A stretch of DNA of 37,415 nucleotides from an uncultured Brevibacillus sp. Its GTDB lineage: Bacteria > Bacillota > Bacilli > Brevibacillales > Brevibacillaceae. Positions within the stretch are counted from its first letter, which is position 1, and each line of letters starts with the position of its first letter. The translations under genes and the position numbers were made by a program. The stretch lies in the NCBI RefSeq assembly GCF_947502445.1, contig NZ_CANMZW010000051.1, forward strand, positions 1-37,415, in the 5' to 3' direction. Positions 31,601 to 37,415 of the stretch are shown piece after piece. The notes beneath the pieces were generated by a model, which made no database searches, was not told the DNA's origin, and saw only the letters and a program-made list of their open reading frames with translations.

Positions 31601-31912
31601 TTACAGTTCGCTTTGGATGTACGTGGCAAAATCACGTATGGTCTTTTCGTTGCGACGGTAAAAGGTCCACTTCCCGACTCGCTCTGATTCCAGCAGCCCG
31701 GCATTTAGCATCGTACACAAATAGCTTGAGATGACGGATTGGGCAAGGCCCGATTTCATCTGAATATCACTTACGCACACACCTGTTTGAAAGCTGATTC
31801 CTTCCCGGACGTACGGTGTATCATCAAAATGCTCCGCGGGATTTTTGAGCCATTCCAAGATTTGACGACGAGTATCGTTCGACAACGCTTTGTAAATGAG
31901 AGTAGGTTCCAT
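31601..31912 (-). CDS. ArsR-type winged-helix repressor
   Basis: About 103 residues with the ArsR/SmtB winged helix: YKALSNDTRRQILEWL near the N-terminus, the recognition region VCVSDIQMKSGLAQSVISSYL and the wing (SERVGKWTFYRRNE). No obvious metal-binding CxC in the DNA-recognition helix. No SD precedes either candidate start (31912, 31921). The -10 box TATAAT (31925-31920) is so close that the mRNA probably begins at or next to the ATG at 31912, suggesting leaderless translation. It likely represses itself and the MFS gene downstream. Confidence 0.8.
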   Translation of the reverse strand: MEPTLIYKALSNDTRRQILEWLKNPAEHFDDTPYVREGISFQTGVCVSDIQMKSGLAQSVISSYLCTMLNAGLLESERVGKWTFYRRNEKTIRDFATYIQSEL

Positions 31913-31919
31913 AACAGTC

Positions 31920-31947
31920 ATTATATCTATTTTTATAGATTTGTAAA
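31920..31947 (-). promoter_or_regulatory. Promoter and operator of the ArsR-type gene
   Basis: On the minus strand TTTACA (31947-31942), 16 nt, TATAAT (31925-31920). The operator ATCTA-TTTTTA-TAGAT (31925-31940, plus-strand reading) fills the spacer, so bound repressor would block polymerase. Confidence 0.6.
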
Positions 31948-32083
31948 TCTGATTATCTCTTGCAGGTTCATGCCTTCGGAAAATTTTTACCTCGTGACAA
32001 TTCAAAAATCAAGAGGTATCGTGGTACATGAATACTCCCACCACTAACTGTTAGCCCAGTGGGGGGTTTCTTATGTGTCGCCC

Positions 32084-33543
32084 TTATCGGACGATTAACA
32101 CAAGGGGAGTTGACACAGCGACAGCCAGCAGGCTATCCAACCCCTCTATTCCATTTGCAAAGGCATTTGGAACTTCTTTTCGTAAAATGTTGTATGCTCC
32201 ATTTACATCTGCATTGATGAGCGTTCCTTTAGCGGATCGATACATGCCGCGATGAATCCGCTTCCCTGAAAACGACTTCTTGGTGCCTTTTTCTCCATAG
32301 GTGGGAGCCTCATCGCCGTCCAGAAAGCTTGCCTTCGATGTGTACGATTCCTCCCGTACAATGGTTTCGATTCCCAGATGTTTGGCTTTGTACACAATCA
32401 TCTGAATCAACAAGGTGTGCGGAATGTGGCAAAACGACTGATTGTTTCGCTTTCCCATGTTGGATTCGCTCTTCCAATGGGTGTTATGACCAATCACAAT
32501 CGTACCGATTTTTTCTTGCAGGGCAATCTGGACGATATGATGGCTTGCCTTATGAAAGAAGTCCTTGATTTTCAGGAATCGCTTGCGATGCAGGCGTTCT
32601 AAACAATGGGAGGTTTTCTGCCCTTCGTTTGGTTGTTTCCCCTGACGCAAGATGCCCAAATAATAGGCTTTCTGTTTGTTGTAGAATTGATTGATCGACT
32701 TGACCGCCTTGCCCTTGACTAACGTAGGCGTTTTGCCAGTGTTGGTCACAATAGTTGCCAGGTTGTCAATGCCCAGATCAATCGCCATTACCCGATCCAA
32801 AGGATGTTCTTGCGGATGGCTTTCACAAGAGAAGACGCACTCGACCACGTATCGTCCGTACGAAGGGATCACTCGTACTTGCATAAGATTTCCTTTCGTA
32901 GAGCCTACTTTCCCTATATTCAAACGATGTTTGGTAAACGGAAGCTTGAGGTATTTCCCTTCTTTGATCACGCAATCCTGGTTGGTGAGGATCACCTCTT
33001 TTTGAAGTGTACGGGAATACTTTGGGATGCGTGGCATTCCGGTGAAAGCCTCAGGATTTTTCTGATACGCTTTGCGGGAAGCAAAGAAGCTCTTCCAGTT
33101 TTGAAACACGCCCTTCATGATATTCTGACTGCTTTGGGTGGGCAACGAACGGTAGTTTTCTTGTCCCATTGCCTTAAACAGGGCATCCAGGAAAAAGTAG
33201 CTCACCATTGGACTCTCCTTCTTTGGAAGGGAGAATAAGTTGGCTTAACTCGTTTACGCTCATCCGCAGATTTCAGAAGTTCTTTTGCGACCTTTTTTTC
33301 ATAGGCGAGCAGCTTTGCCTCATTCATCTTGTCGATCCAATAATGTAGTGTATCCAACACCTCTTGTTGAAGGGGCTGTAGCTCCTTGTCTTGTGTTAAC
33401 GCCGTATACGCCTGACGGATGAAGAAGTTCGTCGTGTTGTACAGATTCTTGGATTGACCGCACAATCCTTGAAAATACGGAAACAAGCGATGTCCTGGCT
33501 TGATCCACATTTGGTACGTTCGATATCGTTTATCTTGTTGCAT
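32084..33543 (-). pseudogene. tnpB: Frameshifted TnpB RNA-guided nuclease
   Basis: The N-terminal part (33543 to about 33225; MQQDKRYRTYQMWIKPGHR to KPTYSPF) and the rest (about 33231 to 32084) are in different frames; adding one T in the CCCTTCCAAAG tract at about 33224-33232 joins them as YSPFPKKESPMVSYFFLD. RuvC motif I is AIDLGIDNLATI and motif III INADVNGAYNILRK. In motif II the usual catalytic Glu is replaced (IVIGHNTHWK), as in a TnpB clade where a Glu at another position may substitute; REESYTSK follows. The zinc-ribbon Cys residues are absent (TSKASFLD, FSGKRIHRG). As written it makes no full-length nuclease. Confidence 0.85.
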
Positions 33544-33571
33544 CCTGTTTGTTTCACCCCCTTTCAAAATG

Positions 33572-33592
33572 ATTATAACAGAACGTACGTTC
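33572..33592 (-). promoter_or_regulatory. LexA-like (SOS) box at the tnpB promoter
   Basis: AGAACGTACGTTCC matches the Bacillus LexA/DinR consensus CGAACRNRYGTTYC at 13 of 14 positions (GAACGTACGTTC core at 33581-33592). It directly abuts an extended -10 box TGTTATAAT on the minus strand (TATAAT at 33577-33572), so LexA would cover the promoter of tnpB. Confidence 0.55.
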
Positions 33593-33733
33593 CTTTTGTG
33601 CGCTTTCATTCTATACGAAAACGGACAAAAAGAACAGTGATTCACCCTGCTACTTGTAGAAGTGGGGGTACTCTTGCCTATTTTACATAGAAGTTTCACT
33701 ACAGCGAAAGCAGTACGGGAATGAGGTGAACAA

Positions 33734-35464
33734 ATGCGTTTCTATCAAAAGTATATAAAGAAATATGGCTTCATCGCTGCGGTTTCTATGATCTTTTTGA
33801 CGATTGAGGCTGTATGTGATCTCTTGCAGCCAACCATCATGTCCCGGATTATTGACATCGGTGTGGCTCAGCGGGACATGGATTACGTGCTTCAGACAGG
33901 TGGCCTGATGCTGCTCATTACTGCAATCGGAGCAGTCGCTGCTTCGATACGCAACATCCTGGCTACGTATGTCTCACAAAATTTTGGAGCGCAGCTTCGC
34001 TCGGATTTGTTCTCCAAGGTGCAATCATTGTCCTTCGATAATTTAAACAAGTTCGACAAGGCTTCGCTGGTAACACGTCTGACGAATGACGTCAATCAGG
34101 TCCAGGTTTTTGTGAACGGGATGATGCGTATTTTCGTCAAGGCTCCGCTGATGTGCATCGGGGGTCTGATCATGGCAACACAATTAAACCCTGAGCTGGC
34201 TGTCGTGCTCGCCATCGTGGTTCCAATCGTAGGCTTGTTCATTTACTTGAATATGAAAATTGGCTTTCCATTCTTTCTCAAGGTCCAGCAAGCACTCGAT
34301 CGGGTGAACGGGACGATCCGTGAGTATTTGTCCGGTGTGCGCGTCGTGAAAGCTTTCAACCGCTTTGATTTTGAGATCGACAAATTTACTGGTGCCAACC
34401 AAGAGCTGCAAAAGAAATCGGTATCTGCTACTCGCGTCATGTCCATTTTCAGTCCGGCCATCATGCTGACAGTCAATCTCGGGATTGTGGCTGTGCTTTG
34501 GCTGGGAGGACTTGGTGTAGGGCAGGGCAGCATTCAGGTCGGGCATATCATTGCGTTTACCAACTACATGACGCAGATTTTATTTTCCCTCATGCTGATT
34601 TCGATGGTGTTCAACATGTTTGTCCGCGCCAAAGCATCCTCTGGCCGGATCGGGGAGGTTTTCGCCGAAGAAAATCAGATGACCTGGAAGCAGGGGCATC
34701 TACAAGAACAGGCAGGAGATTCTGGTCGCATCGATTTTGAAAACGTTAGCTTTTCGTATGAAGGCAAAGAGGGCGAGCATGTTTTAAGGCAAATATCATT
34801 CACCTGCCTGCCAGGGGAGACGGTGGGCATCATCGGTTCGACGGGATCAGGAAAAAGCAGTCTGGTTGGACTAATCCCTCGATTCTATGATGTGACAGAG
34901 GGGACTATCCGCGTGGATGGGCAGGATGTTCGCGAGCTGGACCCGAAAAAGCTCCGCGAGAAAATGGCGGTCGTCCCGCAAAAAACGACCCTCTTTACTG
35001 GAACCGTACTCGAAAATATTCGCTGGGGTAAAGAGGATGCGACGATGGAAGAAGTGGAACAAGCGGCAATGATGGCGCAAGCGCACGAGTTTATTTCCAC
35101 GACTCCCGAGGGGTATGATACCCGTGTAGGACAGGGCGGAATCAACTTCTCCGGTGGACAAAAGCAGCGCATTTCTATCGCGAGGGCATTGGTGAAAAAA
35201 CCGGAAATCCTCATCCTCGATGATAGCACGAGTGCTGTCGATGTAGCGACGGAAGTCAAAATAAAGGAAGCGCTCAAAACATACGCGAGAGGTCTCACCT
35301 GCATCCTGATTGCGCAGCGGATCACGTCCGTCATGGATGCAGACAAGATCATCGTGCTCGATAACGGAGCAATCGTGGACATGGGAACACATGAATCATT
35401 GCTAGCCGGCTGCAAGGTATACCAGGAAATCTTTCAATCGCAAATCGGCAGGGAGGTGAAGTAG
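33734..35464 (+). CDS. Heterodimeric ABC exporter, subunit with degenerate ATP site
   Basis: 576 residues: six-helix exporter membrane domain (about 1-310) and an ATPase domain (about 335-576). Walker A GSTGSGKSS, signature FSGGQKQR, Walker B LILDDSTSAVD. The catalytic Glu after Walker B is Asp and the H-loop His is Gln (LIAQRI), so its own Walker site is non-canonical, as in TM287/288, BmrCD and LmrCD pairs. GAGGTGA lies 7 nt before the ATG. The second subunit starts 1 bp after it. The IS element upstream may have separated this operon from its original promoter; no strong promoter is seen in the 60 bp between them. Probable drug, lipid or peptide exporter. Confidence 0.92.
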   Translation: MRFYQKYIKKYGFIAAVSMIFLTIEAVCDLLQPTIMSRIIDIGVAQRDMDYVLQTGGLMLLITAIGAVAASIRNILATYVSQNFGAQLRSDLFSKVQSLSFDNLNKFDKASLVTRLTNDVNQVQVFVNGMMRIFVKAPLMCIGGLIMATQLNPELAVVLAIVVPIVGLFIYLNMKIGFPFFLKVQQALDRVNGTIREYLSGVRVVKAFNRFDFEIDKFTGANQELQKKSVSATRVMSIFSPAIMLTVNLGIVAVLWLGGLGVGQGSIQVGHIIAFTNYMTQILFSLMLISMVFNMFVRAKASSGRIGEVFAEENQMTWKQGHLQEQAGDSGRIDFENVSFSYEGKEGEHVLRQISFTCLPGETVGIIGSTGSGKSSLVGLIPRFYDVTEGTIRVDGQDVRELDPKKLREKMAVVPQKTTLFTGTVLENIRWGKEDATMEEVEQAAMMAQAHEFISTTPEGYDTRVGQGGINFSGGQKQRISIARALVKKPEILILDDSTSAVDVATEVKIKEALKTYARGLTCILIAQRITSVMDADKIIVLDNGAIVDMGTHESLLAGCKVYQEIFQSQIGREVK

Positions 35465-35465
35465 G

Positions 35466-37310
35466 ATGGCACAGCAGCAGAAGGAACAGCCCGTTTTTCC
35501 GACACAGCCTGGACGCAGCTTCAGGCATGGGGCAGGGCGTGGACCTGTAAGCAAACCGAAAAACTTTTTAGGTACAGTAAAAAGACTTTGGCAAGCTTTT
35601 GGTCAGGAAAAAAGGTTATTGCCATTTGTTTTTGTCATCGTTTTCGTAGACTCCCTGCTGATGCTCTCGGCCCCATACCTGATTGGAAAAGCGATTGATG
35701 CGATGGCTGGAGGAGCAGAAACCTACAGCTATTTATCGATCATTATCCTTGCTTTGCTTAGCTCATATGTCCTGGATGGGGCACTGACGTTTTTACAGGG
35801 CTGGGTGATTGCGGGTATCTCCCAGCGAGTCGTAACGAATATGAGACAAGCGTTGTTTGAAAAGCTGCAAAAGCTGCCAGTCGCTTTTTTTGACTCGCGT
35901 ACACATGGCGAGCTGATGAGCCGTCTCACCAACGATATCGACAACGTCAGCAATTCCATCTCGCAGTCAACGACTCAGCTTATGTCTGGAGCGATTGTTC
36001 TCACTGGCTCTCTGGTGATGATGCTTGTGCTGTCCCCGATTTTGACGCTCGCATGCTTAATCACAGTTCCACTCGTGTTTTTGCTGACCCGCTCAATCGC
36101 GAAAAGAACGAGCGTGCTGTTCAAAAATCAGCAGGTCGAGCTGGGCAAGCTCAACGGTCACATCGAGGAGACGATCTCCGGGATTCAGGTCGTGAAAGCA
36201 TTTAACCATGAGCAAAAAGCAATCGAGGATTTTGACGAGATCAATGATCGGCTTTGCAAGATCGGGATGAAAGCGCAAATCTGGTCGGGCGCTCTGATGC
36301 CAATCCTGAACGTGATCAATAACCTCGGCTTTGCGATGGTCGCCATCGTAGGAGGCGTGCTCGCAGTCAAAGGTCTGATCACAGTCGGTGTCATTGCTAG
36401 CTTTCTCAGCTACTCCAGACAATTTGTACGTCCACTGAATGATTTGGCGAGTATCTTCAACGTTCTCCAATCCGGTGTGGCCGGGGCTGAACGTGTATTT
36501 GAGGTGCTGGATGAACGGGAGGAGCCGGATGACTCGCCAGATGCTGCCTTGCTTGAGCAGCCCAAGGGACATGTTGTCTTTGACAACGTCAGCTTTGGCT
36601 ATCGCCCCGATCAGCTGATTTTGAAAAATGTCAGCTTTGAATCAGACGCGGGCAGCATCACGGCGCTGGTGGGTCCAACAGGGGCAGGCAAAACGACGGT
36701 CGTCAACCTGCTGACGCGGTTTTACGATGTGACGAGCGGCAACATTTATTTGGATGGCAAAGATATTCGCGAGTACACCCGAGACAGCTTGCGCAAAAGC
36801 TTTGGCTTTGTTTTGCAGGATACGTACCTGTTTTCCGGAACGATCAAGGAAAATATTAAATACGGCAAGCCAGATGCGACAGACGCCGAAATCGAGGCAG
36901 CGGCGGCGCTTGCCAATGCGGATGTGTTTATTAATCGATTGCCAAAGCGCTACGACACGGTTTTGACCGAAAATGGAGGCAATCTGAGCCAGGGTCAGCG
37001 GCAGCTTTTGGCGATTGCCCGTGTGATTCTCGCCAAGCCTTCCCTGCTGATTTTGGATGAGGCGACCAGCAGTATCGACACGCGGACGGAGCTGCATATC
37101 CAGGATGCTTTGCTTGGCATCATGCAAGGACGCACGAGCTTTGTCATCGCTCACAGGCTGAATACGATCCGGGATGCCGATACGATTATGGTGGTAGACC
37201 GCGGTGAGCTTGTCGAAAAAGGCAGTCATGATTCGCTGATGCAGCAGCAAGGCTTCTACTACCAGCTGTTTTCTAACCAGTTTAAAAATATCCAGATGGC
37301 CTCGGAATAA
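35466..37310 (+). CDS. Heterodimeric ABC exporter, catalytic subunit
   Basis: 614 residues with a ~45-residue soluble N-terminal extension, six membrane helices and an ATPase domain from about 365. Walker A GPTGAGKTT, Walker B LILDEATSSID with catalytic Glu, H-loop VIAHRLNTI are canonical; the signature is altered, LSQGQRQ, so only one of the two ATP sites of the dimer has a full set of residues (this Walker site with the partner's FSGGQ). That complementary pattern identifies the pair as one heterodimer. GGGAGGTGAAG precedes the ATG; the gap to the first subunit is 1 bp. Confidence 0.93.
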   Translation: MAQQQKEQPVFPTQPGRSFRHGAGRGPVSKPKNFLGTVKRLWQAFGQEKRLLPFVFVIVFVDSLLMLSAPYLIGKAIDAMAGGAETYSYLSIIILALLSSYVLDGALTFLQGWVIAGISQRVVTNMRQALFEKLQKLPVAFFDSRTHGELMSRLTNDIDNVSNSISQSTTQLMSGAIVLTGSLVMMLVLSPILTLACLITVPLVFLLTRSIAKRTSVLFKNQQVELGKLNGHIEETISGIQVVKAFNHEQKAIEDFDEINDRLCKIGMKAQIWSGALMPILNVINNLGFAMVAIVGGVLAVKGLITVGVIASFLSYSRQFVRPLNDLASIFNVLQSGVAGAERVFEVLDEREEPDDSPDAALLEQPKGHVVFDNVSFGYRPDQLILKNVSFESDAGSITALVGPTGAGKTTVVNLLTRFYDVTSGNIYLDGKDIREYTRDSLRKSFGFVLQDTYLFSGTIKENIKYGKPDATDAEIEAAAALANADVFINRLPKRYDTVLTENGGNLSQGQRQLLAIARVILAKPSLLILDEATSSIDTRTELHIQDALLGIMQGRTSFVIAHRLNTIRDADTIMVVDRGELVEKGSHDSLMQQQGFYYQLFSNQFKNIQMASE

Positions 37311-37315
37311 AGGGA

Positions 37316-37367
37316 CGGCTACCTCATTGGGGTAGCCGCAGGCTGTCGAGAAAGTCTCGGCAGCCAT
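37316..37367 (+). terminator. Double stem-loop after the ABC exporter operon
   Basis: CGGCTACC/GGTAGCCG (37316-37323 with 37331-37338), then GGCTGTCGAGA/TCTCGGCAGCC (37341-37351 with 37355-37365). The tail is only ATATTTC, so efficiency is uncertain. The second hairpin shares its GGCTGCCGAG core with 89-113. Confidence 0.6.
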
Positions 37368-37406
37368 ATTTCACGTCAATTATTTTCGTAAATCACCGCG
37401 TTAATG

Positions 37407-37415
37407 TGTTATAAT
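37407..37415 (+). promoter_or_regulatory. Extended -10 promoter element at the right edge
   Basis: TGTTATAAT ends exactly at the window edge. No good -35 is seen 17 nt upstream, as is common for extended -10 promoters. The gene it would serve is outside. Confidence 0.35.

Larger units (their letters stand above)
32031..33675 (-). mobile_element. IS605/IS1341-type insertion sequence carrying only tnpB
   Basis: A single disrupted tnpB flanked by subterminal hairpins typical of IS200/IS605 elements. Right end: CCACT/AGTGG with inner CTAAC/GTTAG at 32036-32066. Left end: CTAC/GTAG at 33650-33659 flanked by CACCC and GTGGGGG. The outer sequences TACTCCC and GGGGTACTC mirror each other. No tnpA is present. 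The guide (omega) RNA of such elements would be transcribed on the minus strand across the 3' end of tnpB into the right-end hairpin. Boundaries are approximate. Confidence 0.7.

Noticed and set aside
1..37415. CRISPR arrays, tRNA and rRNA genes, prophage genes
   Set aside because: No regularly spaced repeats, cloverleaf tracts, rRNA-like sequence or phage structural genes were seen in the window.

Overview
The window looks like the chromosome of a Gram-positive, spore-former-type Firmicute close to Brevibacillus/Paenibacillaceae. This is an inference from strong GGAGG-type ribosome binding sites, sigma-A-like promoters, a lipoprotein with an S-layer homology tail, a two-subunit glycine decarboxylase (gcvPA/gcvPB) under tandem glycine riboswitches, and the gene families present. 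No taxonomic search could be run.

Layout. (1) 1-75 is the 3' end of a group II intron. It is followed by a 50-residue small protein and a beta-lactamase-fold lipoprotein with an SLH-like tail. (2) 2.6-5.1 kb holds a membrane sensor protein and a histidine kinase fused in one frame to a NarL-type response regulator. (3) 5.1-7.0 kb holds a WYL regulator divergent from an alpha/beta hydrolase. (4) 7.0-12.3 kb is a minus-strand catabolic-looking operon (APC permease, NAD-dependent epimerase, creatininase-like amidohydrolase, HisC-like aminotransferase, IclR regulator) with a perfect IclR-like palindrome at its promoter. (5) 12.4-22.6 kb is a glycine/one-carbon block: riboswitch 1, IscA-like protein, decayed lpd, riboswitch 2, glyA, decayed sdaAB and sdaAA, gcvT, gcvH, gcvPA, gcvPB, lipA, purU. 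(6) 22.6-22.8 kb is a 190-nt nested inverted-repeat element. (7) 22.9-27.8 kb is a mevalonate-degradation module: XRE-cupin regulator, HMG-CoA reductase, small membrane protein, TctA-like permease, HMG-CoA lyase. Near-identical operators lie at the regulator and at the operon. (8) 27.9-31.9 kb holds a peptide deformylase with a small XRE regulator, an MFS pump preceded by a leader-peptide/RBS-hairpin device, and a second MFS pump with an ArsR-type regulator. (9) 32.0-33.7 kb is an IS605-type element with a frameshifted tnpB under a LexA-like box. (10) 33.7-37.3 kb is a heterodimeric ABC exporter.

How the genes work together. The glycine block would split glycine (GcvT/H/PA/PB), make and repair its lipoyl cofactor (LipA), convert glycine to serine (GlyA) and release formate from formyl-THF (PurU). 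Its dedicated E3 (Lpd) and serine deaminase genes are relics, so E3 must come from elsewhere and serine is no longer drained to pyruvate from this locus. The mevalonate module would import mevalonate (TctA-like permease plus small partner), oxidise it to HMG-CoA and cleave that to acetoacetate and acetyl-CoA; mevalonate activation to the CoA ester is as in the class II reductase reaction.

Most notable candidates for undescribed biology: the leader-peptide translational attenuator in front of the MFS pump at 28976-29041, and the mevalonate operon with its putative two-gene transporter and TTCAAC-N3-GTTGAA regulon.
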